From NCBI GenBank assembly GCA_030427205.1, contig JAUHXC010000003.1:62001-126000 (forward strand): 64,000 bases of DNA, written 5' to 3'. The notes beneath the pieces were generated by a model, which saw only the letters and a program-made list of their open reading frames with translations, made no database searches and was not told the DNA's origin. Both the position numbers and the translations under genes were made by a program. Source of the stretch: a bacterium. GTDB taxonomy: Bacteria; Myxococcota_A; Bradymonadia; UBA7976; UBA1532. This document shows positions 18,935 to 28,971 of this stretch, piece after piece (position 1 is the stretch's first letter; the number at the start of each line of letters is the position of its first letter).

Positions 18935-20251
18935 ATGACCCATCACGACCGACACTGGATGCGCATCGCCGTATTGTGGCGCGATACGTTGCTCGAAGAG
19001 ACCCTGGTCGATTCGAAAGCGCCCGTCACCATCGGCGCCGCCCGCGGCAATACGCTGGTGGTGCCCGACCTCGCCGGGGTCGGCGAGCGCCATCGGCTCT
19101 TCCTGCCCGACCCGGGCGGCTTCTGCCTGCTGCCGACCCACGCCATGGCCGGTCGGCTGACCCTGGCCGGCGGCGACGAGCAGACGCTGGATGCCATCCG
19201 TCAGCTGCGGGGCAACGCCGTTCAGGTGGGCGGGCGCGATTGGGGCATCGTCGACCTCAGCGACGATCTGGCGGTGTTCTTCCAGTGCGTCGCGCCGCCC
19301 GAGCGGGTGCCCCGGCGGCCGATGTGGGGCACGCTCGAGTCGTCGATGCTGTCGGCGCTGCTCGGGGCGGTGGTGCTGCATCTGGGGCTGCTCGTCGCCG
19401 CGTTCTTCTTCTGGGACGCCGCGCCCGCCTTCGCGACGCTCGAAGAGGTCGTCCGGATCACGCACTTCACCAGCGAAGGCCCCGAAGAAGAGACCCCCGA
19501 CGACGAGACCAGCGAAGAGCCTGTCGCCGAAGACACCGGCAAGCGCGCCGCCGACGACGAGGGGGTGTTCGGCGAGCCCGACGAGGTGGCCGAGACCAAG
19601 GTGCCCGAGCGGGACGCCGAGCTCGTCGAGCGGGTCACCGAGATCGGGGTGCACGAGGCGCTGGGCAGCGATCTGCTGGGGCGGGGACCGCTGAAGAGCG
19701 TCTTCGGCGATACCCAGGGCTTCTCCGAGAAGCTGGGCGCCGCCGCCGCGGGCGGAGACGGTGAGCTGGTGGTTGGTCGGGGCACGCAAGGCATGGGGCT
19801 GCGCGGCACGGGGCGTGGCGGCGGTGGTCAGGGCTTCGGCCGCATCCACGGCATGAGCCGCATCGACACCGGCGGCGGTCGGCGAGCGAAGGCGACGCTG
19901 ACCGGCAAACGCCAGCAGCCCAAGAAGGTGCGCGTGCGCCGCGGGCCGGCGGATGTGGCCGGCTTCTGCAAGGAGGCCGACATCCTGCGGGTCGTGCGGG
20001 CGCGGCAGAAGGGCATCACCTATTGCTACGAGCGCGAGCTGGCCCGCAATCCGGAGCTGACCGGCACGCTGACGATGTCGTGGCGCATCATGCTCGACGG
20101 CAAGGTGGGCAAGGTGCTCGTCGAGCAGAGCCTGGGCAATAAGAGCCTCGAAGGCTGCGTAAAGCGGTCGATCGCGCGCTGGAGCTTCCCCAAGCCCGAG
20201 GGCGGCATGTGCCGGGTGCGGTTCCCGTTCGTGTTCGACGGGGGGCTGTGA
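18935..20251 (+). CDS. AgmX/PglI-type protein with TonB-like C-terminus
   Basis: A 438-residue single-pass membrane protein. The N-terminal 130 residues look FHA-like (VTIGAARGNTLVVPDL, then HRLFLPDPGGFCLL). A membrane helix follows (about 146-170, MLSALLGAVVLHLGLLVAAFFFW), then a very acidic linker, a Gly-rich segment (GTGRGGGGQGFGRI) and a C-terminal AgmX/TonB-like domain containing ITYCYERELARNPELTGTL and GKVGKVLVEQS. In Myxococcus xanthus AgmX is linked to gliding motility; many paralogues have unknown roles as energy transducers. The ATG at 18935 avoids 30 implausible residues encoded upstream. It stands alone between the lipoprotein and RND genes. Confidence 0.8.
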   Translation: MTHHDRHWMRIAVLWRDTLLEETLVDSKAPVTIGAARGNTLVVPDLAGVGERHRLFLPDPGGFCLLPTHAMAGRLTLAGGDEQTLDAIRQLRGNAVQVGGRDWGIVDLSDDLAVFFQCVAPPERVPRRPMWGTLESSMLSALLGAVVLHLGLLVAAFFFWDAAPAFATLEEVVRITHFTSEGPEEETPDDETSEEPVAEDTGKRAADDEGVFGEPDEVAETKVPERDAELVERVTEIGVHEALGSDLLGRGPLKSVFGDTQGFSEKLGAAAAGGDGELVVGRGTQGMGLRGTGRGGGGQGFGRIHGMSRIDTGGGRRAKATLTGKRQQPKKVRVRRGPADVAGFCKEADILRVVRARQKGITYCYERELARNPELTGTLTMSWRIMLDGKVGKVLVEQSLGNKSLEGCVKRSIARWSFPKPEGGMCRVRFPFVFDGGL

Positions 20252-20270
20252 TGGAGAGCTTTGCTTCGCA

Positions 20271-20291
20271 CTGACCGCTGACCGCTGACCG
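20271..20291. repeat. 7-bp tandem repeat, three copies
   Basis: CTGACCG is repeated three times without interruption, 20 bases after the stop codon of the AgmX-like gene. Confidence 0.8.
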
Positions 20292-20396
20292 CCAACGCGC
20301 CCACTCCGCAGATCTACGGGCAACTCTACACCTGTCTCGCGACTCTCACTCCTGATCCATCCGCTGCGGGTGGAGCGGGAGCCCGCCGGAGAGCGC

Positions 20397-21626
20397 ATGC
20401 GCTGGATCGTCGCCTTCATCGTCCTCGGTGCCGCCGCCGCGATCGGCTGGTCGGTGATCGATCGGCTCGACGCGCCGGAGAAACGCCGCGCCCAGCGCGG
20501 GCCGGCGGCGGTCTCGGTGGCGCCCATCGAGCGCGCGTCCATCGCCGAGCGGCGGGTCTACAGCGGCAGCCTGGAGGCGGGGGCGCGCTTCGTCGTCTCG
20601 CCCAAGGTCGCCGGTCGCATCGATCGGCTGGCGGTCGACCTGGGCGATCGGGTCGCGCCGGGCCAGATCCTGGCGGTGCTCGACGACGCCGAGTTCGAGC
20701 AGGCGGTGATCGCCGCGCGGGCCGAGCTGGCGGTCGCCGAAGCGCGGTTGAGCGAGGCGCGCAGCGCGGCGAAGATCGCCGGAAGGACCCTCGAACGGGC
20801 CACGACCCTGCGCAAGCGGGGGGTGACCTCGGAGACGCAATTCGACGAAGCCACCGCCGAGCAGCTCGCCGCCGCGGCCGCCGTCGAGGTGGCGCGGGCT
20901 CAGGTGCAGCGCAGCCGGGCGGCCCTCGAATCGGCCCGCATCCGCTCGGGCTATACCCGGGTGGTCGCCCGCTGGCCCGATCGGGCGCCGCCCGCGGGCG
21001 CCGACCCGGCCGCAGACAGCCGCGAGGCAGAAGAGGCCGATGCAGAAGGCGCCGAAGCCGACGTGCGCATGGTCGCCCGCCGGCTCGTTGACGCCGGCGA
21101 GACCGTCAGCGCCGGTACGCCGCTCTTGTCGATCGTCGACCTCGACCCGCTCGTGGCGGTCATCTCGGTCACCGAGCGGGACTATCCGAACCTGAAGGTC
21201 GGCCAGCCGGTGAGCCTGAGCGCCGACGCCTGGCCCGACCGCCGCTTCGAGGGCCGGGTGAAGCGTATCGCGCCGGCCTTCGCCGAGAGCGCCCGCCAGG
21301 CGCGGGTCGAGATCGAGGTGCCCAATGGCGACCGCGCCCTGCGGCCGGGCATGTTCGCCCGGGTCGCGATCACGCTGCGCCGGATCGACGACGCCCGGGT
21401 GGTGCCCGACGCGGCGCTGACCCGGCGGGACGAGAGCGACGGGGTCTTCATCGTCGAGGGCGAGCCGCTCACCGCCCGCTGGCGGCCGGTCCGCATCGGC
21501 GTGCGTGAAGGCGATCGGGTGCAGATCGAGGGCGCGGGGCTCACCGGGCGGGTGGTGACGCTCGGCCAGCAGCTGGTCGACGACGGCTCGCCGGTCGTGG
21601 TGCCCGAAGGGGCCGGCGACCGATGA
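20397..21626 (+). CDS. RND efflux pump periplasmic adaptor (membrane fusion protein)
   Basis: Periplasmic adaptor linking an RND transporter to an outer-membrane channel (409 residues). An N-terminal anchor helix ([18 protein letters not shown]) precedes a biotinyl-lipoyl half-motif ([24 protein letters not shown]), a coiled-coil hairpin rich in Ala/Glu/Arg (about 95-190), the second lipoyl half and a beta-barrel ([17 protein letters not shown]). An acidic insertion with [19 protein letters not shown] lies where the second lipoyl half normally follows the hairpin directly. The ATG at 20397 has GGAGAG upstream. It overlaps the pump gene by ATGA. No TolC-type gene is adjacent. Confidence 0.9.
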   Translation: MRWIVAFIVLGAAAAIGWSVIDRLDAPEKRRAQRGPAAVSVAPIERASIAERRVYSGSLEAGARFVVSPKVAGRIDRLAVDLGDRVAPGQILAVLDDAEFEQAVIAARAELAVAEARLSEARSAAKIAGRTLERATTLRKRGVTSETQFDEATAEQLAAAAAVEVARAQVQRSRAALESARIRSGYTRVVARWPDRAPPAGADPAADSREAEEADAEGAEADVRMVARRLVDAGETVSAGTPLLSIVDLDPLVAVISVTERDYPNLKVGQPVSLSADAWPDRRFEGRVKRIAPAFAESARQARVEIEVPNGDRALRPGMFARVAITLRRIDDARVVPDAALTRRDESDGVFIVEGEPLTARWRPVRIGVREGDRVQIEGAGLTGRVVTLGQQLVDDGSPVVVPEGAGDR

Positions 21627-24600
21627 ACCTGCCTCGGTTCAGCACGCTGCGGCCGATCTTCGTCAGCATGGGCGTCTTGATCGTGCTGGTGCTCGGCCTG
21701 TTCTCCTTGAGCCGGCTGCGCATCGACCTGCTGCCCACCGTCGAGCTGCCGACGATCACCGTCGCCACCGCCTACGAGAACGCCAGCCCCGAGGTCGTCG
21801 AGCGGCTGGTGACCCAGATCGTCGAAGAGATCCTGGCCACGGTACCCGGGATCGAAGAGATGACCTCGGTCTCGAGCGAAGGCCAGAGCAACATCCAGGT
21901 GCGCTTCGCCTGGGGCACCGACCTCGACGCGGCGGTGGCCGACGTGCGCAGCCGCCTCGAAGACGAGATCAGCGAGCTGCCCGAAGACGTCGAGCGGCCG
22001 CAGATCCGCAAGTTCGACATCGCCAGCTTCCCGGTGGTCATCCTGGGCATCTCGAGCACGCTCGACCCGGTGGAGCTGACCGACCTGGTCGACCGTCAGA
22101 TCCGCTATCGATTCGCCCGGGTGCCCGGCGTGGCCCAGGCCGACCTCTTCGGCGGCTTCGAGCGGGAGATCCGGATCGAGGTGCAGCCCGACGCGGTCAA
22201 GGCGCTCGACCTGCCGCTCGGCGAGGTCATCGGGGCGATCGAGGCGGCCAATGTCGACCGGCCCACCGGACAGATCGAGCGCGGGCGCTTCGACATCACG
22301 CTGCGCGCGCCCGCCGAGTTCGGCGACCTCGAACAGATCCGCCAGACCGTGGTGGCCGTGCGGGACGGCGCGCCGATCCGGCTGGCGCAGATCGCGGCGG
22401 TGCGGGACACCTATCGCAAGCTGACCCGCATCGTGCGGGTCGATGGCGACCCGGGCCTGCGCATCGGCGTACGCAAGCAGGCCGACGCCAATACCGTCGA
22501 GGTCACCGAGGCCATCCGGGCCGAGATCGCCGCGGTCAACGCCGACTTCCCCCAGGTGCACGTCGCCGCGGTGGTCGACCAGGGCGACTTCATCGAGCGC
22601 AGCATCGCCAACGTCGCCCGCTCGGTGCTCTACGGCGGCCTGCTGGCGGTGCTGGTGCTGTTCTTCTTCCTGCGCAGCGTGCGCAGCACCATCGTCATCG
22701 CGCTGGCCATCCCGATCTCGATCGTGGCCACCTTCGCGCTGCTCTACGCGGGCGGCTTCACCCTCAACCTGATGACGCTCGGCGGGCTGGCGCTCGGGGT
22801 GGGGCTGATGGTCGACAACGCCATCGTCGTGCTCGAGAACATCTACCGTCGGCGCAGCGAAGACGGCTCGAGCCCCGCCGCCGCCGCGGTGGACGGGGCC
22901 AGCGAGGTGGCCGGGGCGATCGTCGCGTCGACCATCACGACCCTGGTGATCTTCCTGCCGCTGGTCTTCGTGCGCGGGGTCTCGGGCATCCTGTTTCAAG
23001 AGCTGGCCTACGTCATCGTCTTCTCGCTGGCCGCCTCGCTCGCGGTGGCCCTGACCGTCGTGCCGATGCTCGCCTCGCGCCTGATGCGCGCCGAGCCGGG
23101 CGGCGGGCCGCTCGCGCGCTTCGCCGAGGCCGCCGAGCGCGCCTTCGCCCGGTTCGAAGAGCGCTATCGCGACCTGCTGCGCCGCACGCTGGGGCGGCGG
23201 GCGGCGGTCTTGATCGCGGTCGGCGCGCTGCTCGGCGGCAGCCTGCTGCTCGCGCCGCTCATCGGCACCGAGTTCCTGCCGCCGAGCGACGAGGGCGAGG
23301 TGCGGGTCACCGGCGAGATGGAGATCGGCAGCCGGCTGGGGCTCATCGACCAGCAGTCGAAGATCATGGAGGCCATCGTCGTGCCCGCGGTGCCCGAGGC
23401 CGAGGCCTGGGTGGCCAGCGTCGGCGCGTCGGGGCGGCGGCCGGATCAGGCCACCCGCAGCGAGATCCGGCTGACCTTGTCGTCGGCCGCCGAGCGCAGC
23501 CGCTCGAACAGCGCGATCGCCGCCGACCTGCGCAGGCGCCTGGAGGGCAAGGTGCCGGGCATGATCATCCGCACCCGGGCGCCGCAGGGGCAGTTCGTGC
23601 TCGAGCGCATCCTGGCGACCGAAGACGGGCTGTCCATCGAGGTCCGCGGCTTCGAGTTGCCCATCCTCGACGCGTTGGCCGACGCGGTGGCCGACGCGGT
23701 GGCCGACGTGCCCGGGGTGACCGACGTCGAGCTGACCCGCAAGGCGGGCGTGCCGCAGGCCGAGCTGCGCATCGACCGCGACAAGGCGGCGAGCCTGGGC
23801 CTGAGCATCGACCGCATCGCCGATACGCTGGGCGCCGCCGTCGGCGGGCGCGAGGCGGGCGACTTCCGCACGGCGGGCAACAGCTATCGCATCCTGGTGC
23901 AGCTGGCCGACGCCGAGACCTTGAGCATCGACGAGGTCCTCGACCTGACCCTCGAGTCGGGCAGCGGGGCCCAGGTGGCTCTGCGCAGCGTGGTCGACAT
24001 CGTCGACGGCCGCGGGCCGCTGCTCATCGACCGCAAAGACCAGCAGCGGCTGGCGACGGTGCAGGCCAACATCGCCGGCCGTGACCTGGGATCGGTGGCG
24101 GCCGATGTGCGCGACGCGCTCGACGCCATCCCGCGCCCGACGGGCTACGGGTTCACCATCGCCGGCGCCTTCGAACAGCAGCAGGAGGCCTTCGCCGAGC
24201 TGATCGTCTCGCTCTTGATGGCCCTGCTGCTGGTCTACATGGTGCTCGCCTGCCAGTACGAGAGCCTGCGTGACCCGGTGGTGGTGATGGTCGCGGTGCC
24301 GCTGGCCGCCATCGGCGTGCTGGTGACCCTCTTCATGACCCACACCACCTTCAACGTGCAGAGCTATATCGGCTGCATCATGCTCGGCGGGATCGTGGTC
24401 AACAACGCGATCCTGCTCGTCGATCAGGCCGGGCGGCTGCGGCGGGTCGAGCGCATGCCGACGACCGCGGCCATCGCCGAGGCCGGGCGCCGGCGGCTGC
24501 GGCCGATCCTGATGACCACCGCGACGACGCTCCTGGGGCTGCTGCCGCTGGCGTTGGGCATCGGTGAAGGGGCCGACGCCCAGGCGCCGCTGGCCCGGGC

Positions 24601-24712
24601 GGTCATCGGCGGGCTGTTCGCCTCGACGGCCATCACGCTGCTGGTGGTGCCGGTGGTCTACACCCTGCTGCATCGCGAGGAGCCGCCCGAGCCGCTCGCG
24701 CTCGACGGCTGA
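21623..24712 (+). CDS. RND-family efflux transporter (HAE1-like inner-membrane pump)
   Basis: Proton-driven multidrug or lipophile exporter (1029 residues, normal length) with twelve membrane helices and two large periplasmic loops. Seen directly: first helix [19 protein letters not shown], porter-domain repeats, the TM4 proton-relay stretch [25 protein letters not shown], and the C-terminal half beginning near [18 protein letters not shown] with [13 protein letters not shown]. Start overlaps the adaptor stop (ATGA), so the two are one transcription unit. Substrate cannot be read from the sequence. The 3' end is five bases from the convergent kinase gene. Confidence 0.93.
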   Translation: MNLPRFSTLRPIFVSMGVLIVLVLGLFSLSRLRIDLLPTVELPTITVATAYENASPEVVERLVTQIVEEILATVPGIEEMTSVSSEGQSNIQVRFAWGTDLDAAVADVRSRLEDEISELPEDVERPQIRKFDIASFPVVILGISSTLDPVELTDLVDRQIRYRFARVPGVAQADLFGGFEREIRIEVQPDAVKALDLPLGEVIGAIEAANVDRPTGQIERGRFDITLRAPAEFGDLEQIRQTVVAVRDGAPIRLAQIAAVRDTYRKLTRIVRVDGDPGLRIGVRKQADANTVEVTEAIRAEIAAVNADFPQVHVAAVVDQGDFIERSIANVARSVLYGGLLAVLVLFFFLRSVRSTIVIALAIPISIVATFALLYAGGFTLNLMTLGGLALGVGLMVDNAIVVLENIYRRRSEDGSSPAAAAVDGASEVAGAIVASTITTLVIFLPLVFVRGVSGILFQELAYVIVFSLAASLAVALTVVPMLASRLMRAEPGGGPLARFAEAAERAFARFEERYRDLLRRTLGRRAAVLIAVGALLGGSLLLAPLIGTEFLPPSDEGEVRVTGEMEIGSRLGLIDQQSKIMEAIVVPAVPEAEAWVASVGASGRRPDQATRSEIRLTLSSAAERSRSNSAIAADLRRRLEGKVPGMIIRTRAPQGQFVLERILATEDGLSIEVRGFELPILDALADAVADAVADVPGVTDVELTRKAGVPQAELRIDRDKAASLGLSIDRIADTLGAAVGGREAGDFRTAGNSYRILVQLADAETLSIDEVLDLTLESGSGAQVALRSVVDIVDGRGPLLIDRKDQQRLATVQANIAGRDLGSVAADVRDALDAIPRPTGYGFTIAGAFEQQQEAFAELIVSLLMALLLVYMVLACQYESLRDPVVVMVAVPLAAIGVLVTLFMTHTTFNVQSYIGCIMLGGIVVNNAILLVDQAGRLRRVERMPTTAAIAEAGRRRLRPILMTTATTLLGLLPLALGIGEGADAQAPLARAVIGGLFASTAITLLVVPVVYTLLHREEPPEPLALDG

Positions 24713-24717
24713 CGGCC

Positions 24718-27700
24718 TCAGCCGGTCTCCGCTGCGGCTTCGGACTCGATCCGGGCGGCTTCGTCCTCCGCGCCCAGATCCCGCAGCCGGGCCACGGCCA
24801 GCGCGCGCGCCGCGTCGGCCCGGGTCGGCAGGTGGGTCTGCGCTCCGCGATACGCGCGCACCAGCAATCCGGCGTGCTCCCGATCGCGCAGCCCGCCGAT
24901 GAGCGCCGCCGACAGCGCGGCCCAGGCCCGATCCCACGGCCCGGCCGCGCCGCGCTCGGCGGCGACCACCAGGCGGATGGTCTCCGAGTAGATCCGCACG
25001 ACGCGGTCGCCGAAGCGGTCGCCGCTGCGCGCGGCCCGCTCGGCCCGCTCGTCGGCGTCGTCGAGGTCGCCGCGCGCCAGATCGATCAGCGCCAGGTTCA
25101 GCTCGGGCACCGCGCGGAACGCGACGTCCCGCTCGCCGAGGGCGTCGAGGGCCTGCCGGTAGTGCTCGGCCGCCTCGTCCAGCGCGCCGCGGTTGCGGGC
25201 GATCTCGCCGAGCGCGTTGAACAGGTTGGGCAGCTGCCGGGCGTTGTGGGCCTCGGTATTGATCAGCGCGGCCCGCGCCATCCGCGCCGCCTCGTCGAGG
25301 TCACCGCGCTGCATCGCGATCAGGTAGTAGAGCTGGTAGGTCAGCGCTTCGCCCGATCGGGCGCCCGCGCGGCGGTCGGTGGCCATCGCCTGGGCCAGCA
25401 TCGACCGCGCTTCGTCGTAGCGGCCCTGCTGAATCAACGTGCGGCCCACGTGCCGCTCGGCGCGGGCGCGCAGGCCGAGGTCATCGGTCTGCAGCGCGCC
25501 GGCGAGGGCGCGGCGGGCGTGGCGCAGGCCCGACCCGCGGGCGGCGAAGTTGCAGCGGGCCGACCACGAGATCAGCAGGCCCAGCCAGCGCGGATCGCGC
25601 CGGGACAGGCGCATGCGGCGCGCGGCGCGGGCGGCGCCGAGCAGCGTCGGGGTCAGCGCCAGCGTCATCTCGGCGCCGCGCTCGCGGGCCAGCGCGATCG
25701 CCGCCTGCCAGCGGGTGAAGGCCTCCGCCGGGCGGCCCGCGGCGTCCAGGTGGCCCGCGCAGCGGACCGGATCGCCCGCGCGGCCGTCGGGCCCCAGCGC
25801 GTCGAGGGCCCGCACACAGATCCGATGCCAGCGGGCGAGGCGGCCGGCGTCCCGGGCGCGCTGCAGCAGAGCCGTGCGCACGCTGCCGCGGGCGAAGACG
25901 AGCCGACCCGGGCCCGATACGCGCAGCATGCCGTCGTCCAGCATGTGCTCGACGGTGGCGTCGGGTCGGGCCAGCGGCGCGAAGCCGCGGGCGGACGCCC
26001 ACTCGCGCTCGTCGACTTCGCGCCCCAGCACCGCCGCCAGCTCGAGGGCCGGCAGCGGGTCGTCGACATCTGTCCGGGCGAAGGCCAGCTGATCGAGCTG
26101 CATGCGCCCCAGATCGGCCGGGCTCGGCGGCCAGAGGGCGGGGCGATCGTCCCGCAGGCGGTGCCCGTCGGTATCGGCCACCAGCGCGTCGGCGCGCACC
26201 CAATGGCGGATCAGCTCGGCGGCGAAGCGCAGATCGCCGCGCACGGTGCGCAGCAGCCGCCGCCGGGTCTCGGGGGCCAGCGCCAGGCGGTCGTCGAGGG
26301 CCTGATCGAGCGCGTCGTCGCCGAGCGGCGCCAGCGGGCGTCGATCGACCGTCGGCAGGTCTTTCAGCGCGTCGAGCTGGCGGGCGACGCCGTCGTCGGT
26401 CAGATCCCCGCGCATGGCGATCACGAACAGCGCCGGCACCGTCGGGCGGCGCCGCAGCACGAAGCGGGTGAAGCGCAGCGCCCGGGCGCTCCAGTGCACG
26501 TCGTCGAGCAGTACGACCACCGCGCGCTCGCCGGCCAGGGTCGTCAGCCCGTCGGCCAACGCGGCGAAGACCGCCTGCTCGGTGGGCAGGCCGACGTAGA
26601 GCCCGTCGAACGACGCCGTGCGGTCGGGGCGGGTCATCGCGACCAGGGCCGCGGCGGTCCACGGCTCGAGGCCCACGCGCTCGCGGCCCCGCTGGAAAGC
26701 GCTGTCCGGATCGAGGCCGTCCAGCCGCAGGCGGCGCAGCAGCGCGGTCTCGAGTTGCCCGCCGTCGTGCGTGCCGGGCCGATGGTTCACCGCCAGCGCC
26801 GCCCCGTGCCCGGTCTCGTGGGCGCGCACCGCCAGCCAGCGGGAGAGCGCGCTCTTGCCCGCGCCGCCCGGCCCGTCGAGCACCACCGCCCGGGCGCCGC
26901 CACCCCCGCGCACCTCGCCCAGTCGCCGCCAGAGGAAACCCTGCGCGCTCGACCGGCCGCGCAGCGGGGGGGTCCGCAGCTCGGCGAGGATCCGGCCGCA
27001 GTCCGACAGGCGCAGCGCGTCGGCGGGTACGTCCGTCCGCCAGCCGTCGGGCGAGAATCGCGGGCCGGGCCAGGGCGCTGGCTCATGGGGCTCGGCCGCC
27101 GACGGCGCGGGCACCGTGGGATGGTTCGGCGCGGTGCGATCGGCGCCGGTCGAGCCGAGGGTCATGTCTTCGGGCGCCAGCGCGGTCGGCTCCGGCGCGA
27201 CGACCGCCGCCCGTTGCTCGAGACCGGTGAGCGCCAACAGCGCCGCGTGGGCGTCGGCGGCGAATCGATGGCGTCGGGTCGGGTCGCGGCGCAAGAGCCG
27301 GCGCAGCCAGCCCTCGAAACCCTCCGGCACGTCGACTCGGGGCACGAACGGGGGCGGCTGGCCGCTGAGGTGGCCGCGCATGGCCTGGCGGGCGCCCGCG
27401 CCGGTATAGGGCGCCTTGCCGGTGCTCAGCGCCCAGGCCACGCAGCCCAGCGCGTAGAGGTCGGTCGCGGGCCCGAAGGCGCGCCAGTCGTTGGTCACCT
27501 GCTCGGGGGCCATGTAGTTCGGCGTCCCCGGCGCGCGGCTGAGGTCGCCGGGATCGTGCATCGAGAAGACGACCCCGAAGTCGGTCAGCACCGCGCCGTT
27601 GTCGCCGAGCAGCACGTTGGCCGGCTTGAGATCACGATGCACGACCCCGCGGGCGTGGGCGTGGGCCAGGGCGTCGAGCACCGTGAGCAGGTGGGTGCGC

Positions 27701-28077
27701 AGGCTGGGGAAGTCGAGCGTACCCAGGTGGTCGTGCAGGGTGCCGCCAGCGTGCCAGTCCATCACGAGGTATGGCGCGTCGGCGGGCAGCGGCTCGGCGG
27801 GCAGCGGTTCGGCGGGCAGCGGTTCGGCGGGCAGCGGTTCGGCGGGCAGCGTGCCGTAGTCGTGCACCCGGATGATCGCCGGGTGATCCAGCCCGGCCAC
27901 CGCCCGCACCTCGCGGGCGAAGTCGGCCAGGCGCGGCGCCGCGTCGGTGCGGAGGATCTTCACCGCGACCGCCGCGCCCGACGGGCGGTGCACACCCCGC
28001 CAGACATCGGCGGTCGACCCCTGGCCGCTGCGGCGCAGCAGCCGGATGGAGCCCAGATCGAACGGCGCGTCGTGCAT
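24718..28077 (-). CDS. Ser/Thr protein kinase fused to AAA ATPase and TPR region
   Basis: Large signalling protein (1119 residues). The kinase domain (about 10-285) has the glycine loop GQGSTADVW, Lys in AVKIL, catalytic loop HRDLKPAN, DFG and the APE-like MAPEQ. Near residue 393 an ATPase begins with Walker A GPGGAGKS and has Walker B VVVLLDDVHW. The C-terminal 400 residues are alpha-helical TPR-like repeats (for example YDEARSMLAQAM, GDLDEAARMARAAL). This architecture resembles the PknK/MalT-STAND type found in Myxococcota. Between kinase strands beta-4 and beta-5 there is a perfect tandem repeat of Ala-Glu-Pro-Leu-Pro. A paralogue lies at 42245-45610. Confidence 0.9.
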   Translation of the reverse strand: MHDAPFDLGSIRLLRRSGQGSTADVWRGVHRPSGAAVAVKILRTDAAPRLADFAREVRAVAGLDHPAIIRVHDYGTLPAEPLPAEPLPAEPLPAEPLPADAPYLVMDWHAGGTLHDHLGTLDFPSLRTHLLTVLDALAHAHARGVVHRDLKPANVLLGDNGAVLTDFGVVFSMHDPGDLSRAPGTPNYMAPEQVTNDWRAFGPATDLYALGCVAWALSTGKAPYTGAGARQAMRGHLSGQPPPFVPRVDVPEGFEGWLRRLLRRDPTRRHRFAADAHAALLALTGLEQRAAVVAPEPTALAPEDMTLGSTGADRTAPNHPTVPAPSAAEPHEPAPWPGPRFSPDGWRTDVPADALRLSDCGRILAELRTPPLRGRSSAQGFLWRRLGEVRGGGGARAVVLDGPGGAGKSALSRWLAVRAHETGHGAALAVNHRPGTHDGGQLETALLRRLRLDGLDPDSAFQRGRERVGLEPWTAAALVAMTRPDRTASFDGLYVGLPTEQAVFAALADGLTTLAGERAVVVLLDDVHWSARALRFTRFVLRRRPTVPALFVIAMRGDLTDDGVARQLDALKDLPTVDRRPLAPLGDDALDQALDDRLALAPETRRRLLRTVRGDLRFAAELIRHWVRADALVADTDGHRLRDDRPALWPPSPADLGRMQLDQLAFARTDVDDPLPALELAAVLGREVDEREWASARGFAPLARPDATVEHMLDDGMLRVSGPGRLVFARGSVRTALLQRARDAGRLARWHRICVRALDALGPDGRAGDPVRCAGHLDAAGRPAEAFTRWQAAIALARERGAEMTLALTPTLLGAARAARRMRLSRRDPRWLGLLISWSARCNFAARGSGLRHARRALAGALQTDDLGLRARAERHVGRTLIQQGRYDEARSMLAQAMATDRRAGARSGEALTYQLYYLIAMQRGDLDEAARMARAALINTEAHNARQLPNLFNALGEIARNRGALDEAAEHYRQALDALGERDVAFRAVPELNLALIDLARGDLDDADERAERAARSGDRFGDRVVRIYSETIRLVVAAERGAAGPWDRAWAALSAALIGGLRDREHAGLLVRAYRGAQTHLPTRADAARALAVARLRDLGAEDEAARIESEAAAETG
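27781..27850. repeat. 15-bp in-frame tandem repeat inside the kinase gene
   Basis: The unit GGCGGGCAGCGGTTC occurs four times (first copy with one C for T) plus a ten-base partial copy. It encodes repeated Ala-Glu-Pro-Leu-Pro on the minus strand, just before the kinase hinge. The unit is a multiple of three, so copy-number change would keep the frame. Confidence 0.95.
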
Positions 28078-28119
28078 CGGCGCAGGATAGCGGCTCGCTG
28101 GCCCGCGGGCGATGGGGTG

Positions 28120-28151
28120 GACTTCAGGACTTCAGGACTTCAGGACTTCAG
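28120..28151. repeat. 8-bp tandem repeat (GACTTCAG) x4
   Basis: Four perfect copies of GACTTCAG. The fourth contains the stop codon (28148-28150 on the minus strand) of the neighbouring secreted-protein gene, so the array starts at the end of that gene and runs toward the kinase start. Confidence 0.95.
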
Positions 28152-28726
28152 GGGCAGGGCAGCCCCACGCCGCCCCACTGATAGTCGACGTACTCGCCGT
28201 AGCAGTCGAACTCGGTGCCGTCGGCGGCCAGGAACTTCAGCGGCCCGTGGAAGCGCGCCATCAGCTCGCGGAAGCTGCGGAGCACCTCTTGCAGCAGGTG
28301 ATCGTACTCGCCCTCGTCGGCGCTCGACGCCTCGGCCAGCCCCAGCGGGGTCGCGAGCAGCGCGCTCAGCTCGTCGGCGTGCAGCTTGCTCGCCGCCCGC
28401 TCGATCAGATCACTCGACGCCGGCTCGTCGACGACCATCAGGTCGACGGTGCCCATCAGCCGCACGCTGCCGTCGGCGAGGGCGAAGGCCAGGTTGTCGC
28501 TGGGCACGGTGCCGATGCGGCTGCCGAGCATGACCACCGTCGAATGCGCCGGCAGGTCGGGCACGGCGCTCCGCTGGCCGTTGCGGTTGATCTTGAGCAC
28601 ATAGGCGGTCTCGCCGGCGACGGACAGCATCGGCACCTCGGTGAGCCCCTGGATCGGCGGCGCCGCGTGGGCGGCGGTGGCGGTGAAGAGGGCGGCGAAG
28701 GCGAACAGGGTGCGCATGGCGGACAT
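28148..28726 (-). CDS. Secreted protein of unknown function
   Basis: A 192-residue protein with a Sec signal peptide (MRTLFAFAALFTATAAHA, predicted cleavage after the AHA). The mature part has a beta-rich N-terminal half (VPMLSVAGETAYVLKINRNG, STVVMLGSRIGTVPS) and a helical C-terminal half, ending with a pair of cysteines (FDCYGEYVDY and GLPCP). No family was recognised. ATG 28726 is chosen because GGAG lies seven bases upstream; a second ATG three codons later is possible. Its stop codon lies within an 8-bp tandem array. Confidence 0.7.
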   Translation of the reverse strand: MSAMRTLFAFAALFTATAAHAAPPIQGLTEVPMLSVAGETAYVLKINRNGQRSAVPDLPAHSTVVMLGSRIGTVPSDNLAFALADGSVRLMGTVDLMVVDEPASSDLIERAASKLHADELSALLATPLGLAEASSADEGEYDHLLQEVLRSFRELMARFHGPLKFLAADGTEFDCYGEYVDYQWGGVGLPCP

Positions 28727-28971
28727 GGGATGCTCCTTTTCGGTATAGGCGCCGCTCGGTATCGCGGCTTCTCGGTGTCGTCGGCCGGCTCATCCGGCGT
28801 CGTTGGGGTGTTCGCCGACGCCCGCGGCGATCTGACACGGGCCCACCGGAAAAATGCCGCGCGCCGTGTCGCGCGCTGTGCCGGGCCCATCGGCGGCGGG
28901 CAGACGTGGCTGGATCGTTGCGACGCGGGCTCAGCCGTGGCATCAACCTGCATCGACCGACGGGAGGACGC

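Noticed and set aside
21182..24937. 1251-residue open frame on the minus strand opposite the RND pump
   Set aside because: High GC keeps the antisense frame open; the translation is repetitive Asp/His/Arg-rich and the pump motifs on the plus strand are complete.
24832..28533. 1233-residue open frame on the plus strand opposite the kinase
   Set aside because: Shadow of the kinase-ATPase-TPR gene; the minus-strand frame has all kinase and P-loop motifs.
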